This document shows positions 53,832-64,000 of a DNA stretch of 64,000 nucleotides, one piece after another; position 1 is the stretch's first letter, and each line of letters opens with the position of its first letter. A program made the position numbers and the translations under genes. The notes beneath the pieces are model-generated. The model did not search any database, was not told where the DNA came from, and worked only from the letters and a program-made list of their open reading frames with translations. The stretch is from Ctenosaura bakeri (lineage: Eukaryota; Chordata; Lepidosauria; Squamata; Iguanidae). Where the stretch lies: NCBI GenBank assembly GCA_948474755.1, contig CAOLHI010000960.1:1-64000 (forward strand). The letters are read 5' to 3'.

Positions 53832-54758
53832 CTCACTGGAAAAGATGGTAACCTAATACATAAAAGTCAAAGTTAGTTTTCTGTGTCAGGTGAAGACCTC
53901 ATATGATGGCTGAGTCAGGCAAAGACCTCATATGATTGGCTGCCTAAGGAGATTCTGTGGAATCCTGGGGTTTGCAGTTTAGGGAAGGACCTTTAGAATT
54001 CCCGGCCAGAGAGCTCTTGGGCCTCAGTCAACTGTGACAGACTTGAATAGGCCAGCTGCTGTGGAGACAAGGCCTAGCAGCAAGGAGGAGAGCAGTGTAT
54101 TCCCTCAGGAACCCAACCTCTATATGTTGATAACTCTGAATACAGATTGGATTGGGGAATATGGGGGAAAGTTACAGGTACTGGAGGGTTTGGGGAATTA
54201 GAGACACAGGATCTCAAATCTTTCTAACAAGTATTGCCTATGAGAAAATAAAATCTCAGGCAACATTGGGTAAATACGCTAGTGCTTGATAAAGCTGAAG
54301 GCAGTAGGAAAATAGGAAGACCACATTACGGATTAATTGATTCATTAGATTCAAGGAAGCCACAGCTGTCCTGAACTTGCAAGAAGGATGAAGCTGGTGA
54401 TGACTTGGAGCTCATGGTGGTTTTGCACTGATAGGTTTTGCATACATTGAAGTCAATTTCATGCCAATATTTTCATTTCTATCCAGTTCCTTTATCCTCC
54501 TTTACCTCCACTACAACCCTGTCATAAAAGTCAGGCTGAGAAAGGACGCCTGTCCAGGATTGCCCTAAGAATTTAAGGCTTTGGTGGGACGGGGTACAGA
54601 ACCTGACATTCCCAGGTCCGAACACAGCCCTTTGACCATTAAATCCCACTTGATTCCCTTTGGTCCCAAGCCAGGATGTATGGAATTGTGCAGCAGCCAT
54701 AGGAGGGTCACTGCCCCAGACAGCCAGAGGCCTGGACTGTTTGGATGGCTGGTGTGCC
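53832..54758. other. Unassigned sequence with MITE piece
   Basis: A left-arm and central-block piece of the longer Harbinger-type MITE (gtggaatcctggggtttgca, ccagagagctcttgggcctc) lies at 53956-54030. Elsewhere no gene is seen. Frames at 54479-54894 have no motif. Confidence 0.45.
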
Positions 54759-55563
54759 AACCAAACTGGTGAAGGGTCTGGAAACCATGAATCTCTATGA
54801 GGAGCAGCTTAGAGAGCTGAGTATGTTTAGCCTGATGAAAAGAAGGTTGAGAGGTGACATGATAGCCATGTTTAAATATTTGAAGGGATGCCATGTTAAA
54901 GATGGAGCAAGTTTGTTTTCTGCTGCTCCAGAGACTAGAACATGGAGCAATGGGTTCAAACTGCAGTCATCCCTCCACATGTGCTAGGATTAGGGGCAGA
55001 GGACCCCAGTGAAAGTGCAAAAAACATGAATAACTCTAGGCCCTCCCAAACCATATTTAACACAGAAGTATGATCACCATATTCAACCCACTGTGGATTC
55101 CTTTGAGGCATCAGGGTTCCTTCACAAGGCAGAAGTAGGGGGCCAGTGGGGCTTCCAGCCACCTCCACTGATGCCCCACATCCTTTTTAAGAGGGACTTA
55201 CAAACCTGGTTTGCAGTTTCTCAGGCTCACGGGGCTTGCAGTCCCTATTAAAAATGGCACAGGGAGGAGCAGAGCTGACAGTGAATAATCTGTGAATAAT
55301 CAAATCCACAAAAGTGAAACCCACAAATGTGGACAGTACAGGAAAAGAAATTCCACCTGAGCCTCAGGAAGAACTTCCTGACAGTCAGAGCCAGTCGACA
55401 GTGGAATACGCTGCCTGGGAGTGTGGTGGAGTCTCCTTCTTTGGAGGTTTTTAAAGAGGGGCTGGATGGCCATTTGCTGGGGGTGCTTTGAGTGTGTGTT
55501 CCTACATAGCAGAAAGGGGTTGGACTCGCTGGCCCCTGTGATCTCTTCCAACTCTATGATTCA
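54759..55563 (+). mobile_element. CR1 LINE interrupted by a mariner-type MITE
   Basis: The first part encodes [20 protein letters not shown] through FSAAPETRTWSNGFKLQ and stops at 54963. The CR1 resumes at 55337 with caggaaaagaaattccacct and ends tctatgattcag. The join falls in the LQEK codons, so the insertion site is exact. Confidence 0.92.
54964..55336. mobile_element. Tc1/mariner-type MITE inserted in CR1
   Basis: The 373-bp insert starts cagtcatccctccacatgtg and ends cccacaaatgtggacag. TA follows it (55337-55338), and the base pair before it is TG, probably a changed TA. Inner blocks aaacatgaataact and ccacaaaagtgaaacccac match the element at 4709-5146. Confidence 0.78.
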
Positions 55564-56186
55564 GTGTATAACAATCTCAGGTGCACCTCTCTCTTCCTTT
55601 CTTTCTCTTTCATGCACCATTTGTTATACATGCATTGTGCACATGTGTTTGTTCTTCTTCCCAGATACCACTCACACATCTGACTGGGAAAGACAAGGGC
55701 CAGAATTGCTGGCTAGAGGACTGTTCCTTCAGTCAGTGGCTTACTTTGGAACCAGCTTTCCCTCTTGCTCACCTTTTCCCAGTGGCAGCTTGTGGCTCCC
55801 ATGCCAGTGGGATGGTGTGGATGTCAAGTCCCTATCTGCCAAATACAGTCAGCACCTCAGACAGTGCTTTTGAACTATGCACTAAGACCTCAAGTGGACA
55901 CTCTGCCCTTTGACATGGGATCCACCAGCTCCGAGTGCCTTGCCCTAGCAGGGAAGGCAGGAGAAATGAAGCTGGTTCTTGAAGTCAGTTCTGTTTAATG
56001 GAGAAAAGCCCCCTAAGCTGCAGCACAGGAAGCAGCCACTTGCTTTTCTCTGGGAGGGCCAGAGGAAGAGTCAAGTGGAGAAGCCTGGCAGGTCAAATTC
56101 CAAGGTTCCAAGACAGAGGTTCCCCACACTGTGCCAGCTGGGCAAAATTTGATATCTGGGCTCTAGGCAGCTGCCTTAGACAGAAA
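55564..56186. other. Unassigned intergenic sequence
   Basis: Overlapping plus-strand frames of up to 150 codons (55421-55873) begin in the CR1 tail and run on by chance; no domain is seen. I could not name any repeat here. Confidence 0.35.
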
Positions 56187-56762
56187 TGTAGAGTTGGAAG
56201 AGACCCCAAGGGCCATCCAGATCAATTCCCTCCCATGCAGGAACACACATTCAAACCATTATCCCCAGAAGGCCACCCAGCCTCTGTTGAAAAACCTCCA
56301 AAGAAGAAGAATTCACCACACTCCCAGGCAGTGTATTCCACTGCTGAACAGTCAGGAAGTTCTTCTGAAGTTTAAAGCCATCACTCTGCGTCCTAGTCTC
56401 TGGAGCAGCAGAAAACACAGTTGCTCCATCCTTCATTTGCCATCCCTTCGACTATTTGAACATGGCTATCCTGTCACCTTTTAAACTTCCCTTCTCCAGA
56501 CTAAACATACCCAGTTCCCTAAGCCTCTCCACATAGGACATGGTTTCAAGCATTTTAGTCCCTGGTGTTCCAGCTTGTCACTATCCTTCCTCAATTGGGT
56601 TACCCAGAACTGGACACAGTATTCCAGGTGAAGTCTGACCAAAGCAGAACAGATCAAGAAAAATAATGGTACCACTTTATAAACTGTACTCCTCTTGATG
56701 CAGCCTAGAATACTATTGGCTTTTTTAGCTGCTGTATCGCATCGCATCACAGGTGAACCAAG
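56187..56762 (-). mobile_element. CR1 LINE, 3' fragment
   Basis: The 3' end lies at 56187 (tgtagagttggaagagaccc). The minus-strand coding part is cut into short frames (for example FSAAPETRTQSDGFKLQ near 56420) and reaches upstream to the KKANSILGCIKRSTV block near 56700-56740. It is more decayed than most copies here. Confidence 0.9.
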
Positions 56763-56783
56763 AGAGAGCAATCGTGAGCCCGA

Positions 56784-56935
56784 GGCCATTTCTGCACTAG
56801 ACTGTTATAGTGCTATTTTTCCACTTTCAACATCCTATGGAATCCTGGGGTCTTCCCTAAACTGCAAATCCCAGGATTCCATAGGATGTTGAAAGTGGAA
56901 TAATAGCACTATAACAGTCTAGTGCGGAAATGGTC
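56784..56935. mobile_element. Harbinger-type MITE, 152 bp
   Basis: The arms are ggccatttctgcactagact ... and ... agtctagtgcggaaatggtc, with about 72 bp each and only a few mismatches. It lacks about 12 bp near the centre of each arm compared with the copy at 3718. The flanks (cga and aga) are an imperfect duplication. Confidence 0.85.
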
Positions 56936-57364
56936 AGAGAGTCAGAATTGGGGAAAACAGCAATGAAGCCAGGAGCCCCTTCACATTGCACAGTTATGGC
57001 ACTATGATTCCACTTTAGCTGCCATGACTTCATCCTATGGAATTGTGGGATTTGAAGTTCAGGGAGGGGTATTTAGCATTCTCAGTCAGAGAGCTCTAGT
57101 TCCTAACCAAGCAGTGAGACAGCCAGCTGGCACCCGTGGCAACACTGCGTTTCCTCCTACAGAGGTATGCTTTCTTTGACTGCTTGGCTCTTGGATGTGA
57201 GGGAGTGTAGATGTCCTGCAAAGAGGAACACCTGTACTCTTCCTATGCCCTGGCAGAGAGCACAATGAGGAATAAGCCATGAGGACAGTCCTCTGTGCAT
57301 TGCAGTTAGAAATAATATATCACGGTAAGGCCTAATAGTAGGGTCTTCCCAAATGTAGAGGTCC
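56936..57364. other. Unassigned sequence with a MITE piece
   Basis: A left arm and central block of the longer Harbinger-type form lie at 56969-57098 (ccccttcacattgcacagtt, cagtcagagagctctagttc), without a right arm. The rest shows nothing. Confidence 0.5.
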
Positions 57365-57615
57365 AGTTGTGGAACACCTTCTCCTTGGAGGCCCGACTGG
57401 TACCAACCCTCTTCTTATTTCAGCACCAGTGAAAAACCTAGCTGTTCATTCAAGCGTGGAGGCCCTAATGAGACTGCAGCTTGGTTTCCAATTCTTCTGC
57501 CTGTTTGAATTGTTGGCCCATTTCAAAGTGATTTTATTGACTGTATTTTGCTCTGAGATGCGTTGATGGTGGGTTGGTTAGAAATAACTTTCGTAAATCA
57601 AATAAATAAATGTAG
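57365..57615 (+). mobile_element. L2-type LINE, 3' end
   Basis: The stretch encodes a WNTFSLEARLVPTLFLFQHQ segment, the usual layout of the L2-type ORF2 C-terminus, then an untranslated part and the end ttcgtaaatcaaataaataaat. One frame change occurs after the start. Confidence 0.6.
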
Positions 57616-59298
57616 TGTGGATAATCCTGTTCTTCACATCACAGACAAGTGTTGTGTTACTTCCATTAAGTCACACAGGAATTGCTATAAGTATCTTTCC
57701 CTGATTATGGCAGCATGTCATTTCCATCTAGCTCTTTAAACAAATAAAATGAAATCTGTTAACTTAAGCAAGGTCTGTATTATACAAATATTTACAGTCA
57801 CTTGACAGTGATTTTTGTTTTGCTTTAAGAAAAGCTCACTAATGTTTCAACATAAGGATGATTTATTTGCTCACTGTGCCATTTCGGCTGGCAGGTTCCA
57901 CCGTGTCCCTTGACTTCTGAAGGGCCCCATCTGTCTTCCTGCAGTCCTTCTGGTGCCCCTTGGCTAAGAGATGTGTGCATATGGACTGCTGCAGAGCTGT
58001 TGTTAGGATGATAGATGATATCGACTGAATTTACAGATGAAGGAAGGAAGGTGGAAGCATAGAGCTTTCTCACCTCCTAGGAAAAGTACAGGACCAAATT
58101 GGATGCAAAGGAGAAAGCATATTTCCTACGATTAACCCATTTCCCCACCTCACTGCAAGATTTATTCAGAAATATGCACAACAGCAATCAGATTTAACAT
58201 TTAATCTTCTGCTTATCTTCCGATTGCCAACAATAAAACAGAGCATGTTAAATGTAAGTTGCACAGGGGAGGAAAATCACGTGCTATTACAATCAAACAT
58301 CTTTCACTGCTTGACTGAGTACCTCTTCTCGAAATAGGATGAATATAACATCTAGTTTGATGCAGTGACATTCAAATAGATAGATGATTTCTCCCCATAA
58401 TCCTAGTAGACTGCAAGCAAAACATACCTGGAGAAAGATGTAAAAAAATATTTTTAGCAATAAAATGTTATTGAGCACTGTAACTCTAAGAAGGAGGTAA
58501 TTTCTGAGGGTAGTTGGAAATTGTTCTTACCCCACCCTGCCACTAGAACAATCATGTTGCTGCAATTTGGAGATAAGCTGCATTTTGCTTTTACTCAAGA
58601 GGCTTCTAGGAATACTATTGAACTTGAAAACAAGGTCATGCTCATGAACTTTGTTTTACATGATATACAGTTTGTTTTGCTACTACTGCTGTGGCACTGA
58701 ATTTTTTAAAACTACAACAATAGAAATTTGTAAATTTTTTGTTGCATTTGAACCAAAAAATCAGTTTTTACTTTGCATATCTGCATCTTCTAGTGTATTT
58801 TTGGCCAAAAAACATTTCCAAAATTTAGAAGAGTACCAAGAATAACCATGTTCTGATCTAGGTATTAGATAGAGAAGTGTGAATCAGGTACATTCATACA
58901 AAAATAGAGACCAAACAAAGTACCCAAGCATCTCTAAAGACTTGACATGAGTTACAACTGACTTCCAGTGGTCAGTTTCTTGAGAATCAGATATATTTCT
59001 AAGAACAGGAAAAGAATGGCTTACCTCTGTTTAGAAGGAAAGCTGAGGATTTCCTTTCTTTTTTTTTATTTTAAAAAAATACATTGGTGGTGTCCTGTTT
59101 AGAAAACCAGCCATGGTTTACAGTCCATAAACAGAGTCTATAGTAGCAGCCACAGTCAAGATTTACGGAAACTGAAGGTTGAGGTTTTTCAGGAATACAA
59201 ACAAAGGATCAAAAGGAGAACATGTTGTTGCTACTGGAAATGGCAGTTGTCTGCAATGGACTTCTCCCTTCCCAGTTCCTGATATTTATTAGCCAGAA
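57616..59298. other. Unassigned intergenic sequence
   Basis: This is a long AT-rich stretch (57616-59298) without a repeat I can name and without a coding pattern; frames are at most 82 codons. Like 23.3-25.0 kb, it would be worth testing for conserved non-coding sequence. Confidence 0.35.
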
Positions 59299-60202
59299 TG
59301 TTACCGCAGTTTCTAGCCCGGACTTGGGGTGACATAGATATCATTTTGATATCCATAATTTGGCTCTCTTCCACCATCCCTCTCCACATGTCTGTGAGGT
59401 CCCCTGGACAAGCCCGAAACTAGGCCTGGCCCATAATTGCTGCAATATTCCACACAATACAGGCAAACCAAAAATAGCCGTCTCGCCGCTTTAGGAGACC
59501 TCAAAGGCAAGTACTCTATTATGTATGCACGCTACTTACAAAGGACTCCCTGCCCCGAGCAGGCAGCTTGACAAGCTGGATACTCAAATGTCAAGCACTG
59601 TGCATTTGCATACTGGCCACTCTATTGTCAATTTGGACCTAACTTAATCATGTTAAATTCTGACCTTTTGGAGGCTTTGTCTCCAACCTGAAACTCATTG
59701 TTTCTCCCCAAGTACAGAATAGTCTGTGGCTCCATTCCTCCCTTTAAAAACCCCTGACTTGGAGAGCTTCTTTGGATTGTTCCCACCTTTCCTCCCACCT
59801 TGCTGTCGCTTTGCTTGGTGAGCCTTCCCCTCAGTTCCACGTACTGAGACTCCATACCAACGAACTCAATCTTCAGACTGCCCAGGCTTCAGGACAGGTG
59901 TAGTATTGCCCAAACCAACAATCCCTCTTGAAAATTCTCTCTCTCCCACTCCAACCTTTATTTTCTATAGTCACTTGTGTGAGTGTGTTGCATACACTGT
60001 TTGTCTGTATTTTAATAAAGATCACAATTATTCTTAAACTCCGGTTTGCTTCTTGGATTGGCCTGACCCCGTAGACATTGGGTAAAAGATTCTGCTGCGT
60101 TGCCCTGCCTCTCGCATTGCTGGCTTGTGCTCTTTGACTAATTTCCCCAACTGATTTAATTGTGAGCGCATTTAGGTGTCCCTCCCAGAAATCAGGGTAG
60201 CA
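59299..60202 (+). mobile_element. Solo LTR, TGTTAC family, plus strand
   Basis: The 904-bp LTR starts tgttaccgcagtttctagcc and ends ccagaaatcagggtagca. The flanks agaa (59295-59298) and agca (60203-60206) agree at 3 of 4. A cctttaaaaacccctgactt region may be the TATA part, ttttaataaagatcacaatt the poly(A) signal, and ggcctgaccccgtagacatt the family block. The 131-codon minus frame (59873-60268) is not coding. Confidence 0.87.
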
Positions 60203-60232
60203 AGCAGCCTCCCTCAGCTGTTGGAGTTGCAA

Positions 60233-60322
60233 AGGCCCCTCTCTAAACTGCAAACCCCAGGATTCCATCAGATGTTGAAAGTGGAATAATAGCAGTATAA
60301 CAGTCTAGTGAAGAAATGGCCT
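60233..60322. mobile_element. Harbinger-type MITE, right half
   Basis: The right arm ctctctaaactgcaaacccc to agtctagtgaagaaatggcc is present just downstream of the LTR. The left arm is missing. Confidence 0.75.
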
Positions 60323-60557
60323 GTGTCTCATGGGCTCTCCTTTTCTTATCTATGCTGAGCTGCAGTTAGTATTGTCCTGTTCACATCTGTGTGTTTTGGC
60401 TGTTGGGGAAGATCCTGTCTGTGGCTTTTAGCCATGGACAAGCCTGGTGTTATATACAAATACTAGGAAATGTACCCCTATTGTCCAGATTAGTATTGAT
60501 GCTTTCACTTATTTTTTTTAATGAAGCAGAAATTAGAGTGGTAGTACCTTAACCCTT

Positions 60558-60610
<53 letters not shown>

Positions 60611-60611
60611 T
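60558..60611. repeat. (ATC)n microsatellite
   Basis: About 18 perfect atc units are present. Confidence 0.97.
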
Positions 60612-63030
60612 TTATATACCAAGTGCCCTGCAAAATGGACCAAACATAGCAATTTTCTGGAATAAGACAAAAATTACAAAGCCATTGATTGAAAGTGTCA
60701 ACTCATCCCTAAATATCAAGTTTGGTCATAAAGCATATTCTAGCACAAAAATCCAGAAATCCACAGTGGGTGTTGCCCGAAGTAGTTGACAGATTGGGTT
60801 CAAGCTTTATGACAGTTGTCATTTTATTCCCGTTGGACAACCCACCAAGGCTGCTCAAAGTAGCATAGCAGCTCTGCATGCAGACGTATGCTAGGTTGGG
60901 CCATATACAAGCTCCCTTCCCGGCAGGTCCATTCTGTGCCTCCTGGAGGGCTGGAAGGATCAGAGAAGTGTCTGGCTACGTCCCTGTCACCAAAGAGGAA
61001 ATGATTACATCAGTGCTGAGTTCTACTGGGGTTCTTTGGCAGTCCCAGCTGTGGGAGATAGCTGTTAACACTCATGAATCAATTTAACACAGGATCGGCT
61101 GAAGCATCAAGAATTTATTTTAAAAAAATACGTTTCTGCAGACACGGGTGCTCTCAAGAGAGAAGGACACCCTCCCACAAAACAACACACATTTTATCCC
61201 CTACGCCAGCCTCCCTCCCCTTGGGCAGGACCCAAAAGTTACAACCCTATCAGAATCGCCTAAGAAGTTACATGCTCCCTTCCCCATATTTACAGCATAT
61301 ATGATCATGCACATAATCACGCTTTAACCTTGTGCTTTCTTAACTCTCATTTGCTATTTCAAAATGCCCATCAACCAGATTCTAACCTCCCATTTTTGCT
61401 AAACAATGCCAAATTCTTCTCTAGTTTTTCTTACCCACTTTCAGCTTTTGCTGACCTTCAGTCTGCCTAAGCAGGTGCCTTCAAACAAAAGTACATACAT
61501 CCCACTGTTGAATCCTTATCTATGTGTCTGGTTCTCTTTGCTTCAAGGTCTCCTTCAGCTGCCAGCTTCTAAAATTATGTTTCTGTAGACTCCATTGTAT
61601 TTCAAAAGCTCACATACTAAAGTATATGTGTGTAAATATATTTAAAATGTGTTATAATCTATAAGCCAATACATATGTTAGTAATACTTGTTAATAATAT
61701 TGCAGAAACTAAAATATATTTTACTTTTCACACAGCACTGCTGTAATCTTTTGGCATCTGGCTGTTGGGACATAGCCAAGTGAGTCTGTGATCCTGCCCA
61801 CTCTCAAAATAGACTTGGAAAATGGCACCAGGGGCAATACAATAAGCCAGGGGAGGGCTTTGGAGTGCTGAGGAAGGGAAGACCAACTTTTGCAGTGCCT
61901 CCAGAAAGGACATACAGAACTGTATGGGAAATTACGATGTGCAATCTGAAAGGTTATCTGCCTTGATTTGCAATCTAGATCCTCTGCCAAGGTCTCTACT
62001 GCTGCATAGAAGCACACAGTTCTCTTTTTCAGAGAAAACTCAAGCATAATAGGTGTCATGTGCTAGCTATGCTTTTTCGCTCAAGAAAACACACAGGTTT
62101 TCCTCTGCTGTATTTAGAGGTATATGAGGCTGAAGCTAACAACACACACTTGGTTATATAGTGATACACACTTTTACACATGCACAGTTCCCATTGATGG
62201 ATTCTCCAGTTCTTCCCCTCTCCCAAACTTCCAGCGGTTCCCATGGGATATAATATTTCCACACTTTGATCTAATGCATCTCTGCTGTTATCTGTGTTCC
62301 AGTTCTTTGCGTGTCCGTCTTAACGCTGGCCAGATGCCTTGGGGGCAGCTTTTCCTAACCTATTCTCTTTGATCCCTCTTCACTAGGACGAGATGCATTG
62401 ACCTTTTCCTTTGATATACAATACATTGCTGCACTCGGTTCCAGCCTAGGTACTCTAAAGCTCATACATAGTAAATCACTTGTTGATTACTATCACTTTT
62501 AAATTACAGAGCCATGCCTTGGCAGCATACCTGAATACACACTTAACAACAAGTATTCAGATCTTACCTGATGTTAAATGTACAACACATGGTGTTCATC
62601 CAAGCCTTAATGTTACACCAAGATGATAACTTACCGCAACAGTGTTTTATACTAGCATAATCCACAGGCATGCATTATCATGGATGAGTCACACTATCAA
62701 TTATCTCATGGAGCCTAGCCGACATGATAATAGGTACTAAGTAATTCTCCCTTTTTGTTGTGATCTGTTAGCATTTTATCATCCTTATTAAACAGATGTT
62801 TAATACATTAAACATTAAACATGTTTAATGTTTAATACTTGGTCCTTCTGTTACTTCATATGTATCTGAACGCCCCCCCCTTTTGTTGCTCTTAGCTAGT
62901 TCATTCTGAGCTTTTGCTTTCTTTATGCTGGTTCTGTAAACTCAGGCTATACATTGGTACCCTTCTTTGGTGATTAATGCTTCCTCTCATTCTGGATCTA
63001 TATGGTTCCCCTTTCACTTTCTCCTTGTGT
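60612..63030. other. Unassigned sequence with LTR-like and repeat-like signs
   Basis: No gene is seen. A TG start (tgttaacactcatgaatcaa at 61063) with aagaatttatttt shortly after looks like an LTR on the minus strand, but its other end could not be placed. Two diverged copies of one unknown repeat lie in opposite orientation at about 60900-61025 and 61715-61860. An inverted ttaaacatgtttaa-type palindrome lies near 62800-62835. Confidence 0.35.
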
Positions 63031-63453
63031 CTACTGTGCAGCCATATTGGCTTTTTTGGATGTTTCCCATTTTAGTTCTTCCATGGAATAGTTTGTAATT
63101 AAGCTTTTAGTCATTTCTTCTTCATGAAATCTCACCAATGTGTCTTTTTCCTTCAGCTTGTCTAAACACTGGATCGCACCCAGTATTTCCTTGAACTTGT
63201 TAAAACCAGCTTTTTCAAAATCTGAGGTTTGTGTTGGACCATACTCTTTGCCTTCTCCCACAATTGTGAATTCTAGCAATTCTAGCATGACTTGGTCACT
63301 TGCCCCTAAAGCAAGGTTACTTTGATTCCAGTGACCAATTCTTCCCTCTTGATTGGGATCAAGTCTAGGATTTTCAATCCCCTTTTGGAAAAAAAAGAGT
63401 CTTACACACCAACAAATACAGTATATGTCCCTTCCCTGCACACTACAGTCCAA
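63031..63453 (-). other. Unassigned 140-codon open frame
   Basis: The frame starts MDCSVQGRDIYCICW and ends TSKKANMAAQ. Its middle (LDPNQEGRIGHWNQSNLALG, then TSDFEKAGFNKFKEILG) loosely recalls the part of CR1-type LINE proteins between endonuclease and RT, but the match is weak. A Tc1/mariner-like end (caacaaatacagtata, 63409-63424) overlaps its first codons, so the start is not real. What it is remains open; a decayed LINE piece is the most likely reading. Confidence 0.3.
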
Positions 63454-63516
63454 ATGAAAATGGTTCTCTTGGGATGAGAGTTAATATTTGGTTCTCATAA
63501 CAAAAAGACCCTGTAG

Positions 63517-64000
63517 TTGCTGGAGCAGATCATTCAACAGTCAGTTTGTAATTACTTAGAAAGCAATGCTGTAATCACTAAAAGTCAACATAGATTTCTC
63601 AAAAATAAGTCATGCCAGACTAATCTTATCTCTTTTTACGATAGGGCTACAAGCTTAATAGATGAAGGGAATGCTGTAGACGTAGCGTATCTTGACCTCA
63701 GTAAGGCCTTTGACAGAGTTCCCCATGACATTCTTGCAAAGAAGCTAGTAAAGTGCAAGCTGGGCAGGGCTACTGTTGGGTGGATTTGCAATTGGTTGAC
63801 CGACCGAACCCAGAGGGTGATAACCAATGGCTATTTTTCATCCTGGAGAGAAGTGACTAGTGGGGTGCCACAGGGTTCTGTCCTGGGCCCAAGGCTATTC
63901 AACATCTTCATCAATGACTTGGATGAAGGAATAGAGGGCATGCTGATCAAATTTGCAAGTGACACAAAATTGGAAGGGGTTGCTAATACTCCAGAGGACA
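63517..64000 (+). mobile_element. CR1 LINE RT domain, open to window edge
   Basis: After a TAG at 63514-63516 the frame has no stop to the end of the window (161 codons). It encodes the RT domain: [19 protein letters not shown] includes the first catalytic region, [20 protein letters not shown] follows, and the second catalytic region reads [11 protein letters not shown], with Ser in place of the first Asp of the usual pair. The copy continues past 64000. A clean frame over this length suggests a young insertion; the missing aspartate suggests it is nonetheless catalytically dead. Confidence 0.92.

Noticed and set aside
55421..55873. A 150-codon plus-strand frame
   Set aside because: It starts within the CR1 3' end and runs on into unrelated DNA; no domain is seen and another frame overlaps it.
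61063..61772. A 710-bp solo LTR with TAGC duplication
   Set aside because: A TG...CA interval with matching TAGC flanks exists, but the right boundary falls inside a segment that is homologous to 60945-61022, so the match is probably chance.

Overview
This window reads as non-genic DNA from a squamate reptile, most likely an iguanian lizard. The evidence is the repeat content: many 3' ends of CR1 LINEs ending in ATTCTATG-type units, tRNA-derived SINEs with a GGTTCAAATCC B box, L2-type and L1-type LINE tails, PIF/Harbinger-, hAT- and Tc1/mariner-type MITEs, a Ty3/gypsy element and solo LTRs of an endogenous-retrovirus-like family. I found no host exon, rRNA, functional tRNA, CRISPR array or bacterial-style operon. 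The longer open frames are almost all pieces of CR1 reverse transcriptase or of the gypsy gag-pol region, or are chance frames in GC-rich or simple-repeat DNA.

Layout. 1-6.8 kb: a SINE, a CR1 tail, a perfect 84-bp-arm palindromic MITE (3718-3897) and an old CR1 split by a mariner-type MITE (4471-5550). 6.9-11.9 kb: a complete but decayed Ty3/gypsy element on the minus strand with two LTRs and a 5-bp target duplication. 12-17 kb: CR1 tails, SINEs, MITE halves. 17.8-19.3 kb: one CR1 split by two different solo LTRs. 19.7-20.5 kb: a CpG-rich Harbinger-type MITE and a hAT MITE. 22-26 kb: two long CR1 fragments, a mariner-type MITE and a SINE. 26.2-27.1 kb: a minus-strand solo LTR. 28-35.7 kb: L2, SINE and CR1 copies and a partial LTR. 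36.5-37.2 kb: a CpG-rich MITE nested in another MITE. 37.7-50 kb: RTE-like, SINE, hAT and Harbinger pieces, a long hairpin, a young inverted duplication, a GC-rich block and an L1 3' end. 50.6-60.3 kb: a mariner-type MITE, CR1 copies, two more solo LTRs of the 26.2-kb family and several MITEs. 61-64 kb: unassigned sequence, then a CR1 copy whose RT frame is open to the window edge.

The parts do not work together as a pathway; the window is a layered record of insertions. Relative order can be read from nesting: CR1 copies are hosts for mariner-type, Harbinger-type and LTR insertions, and the GC-rich MITE at 36.7 kb lies inside another MITE. The most informative signals are (i) MITE families of different size that share one terminal sequence and 3-bp target duplications, (ii) the solo LTR family with 4-bp duplications, and (iii) several unexplained long inverted repeats. 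I did not find a convincing new biological system; the hairpin and inverted-repeat loci and the 140-codon frame at 63 kb are the best leads.
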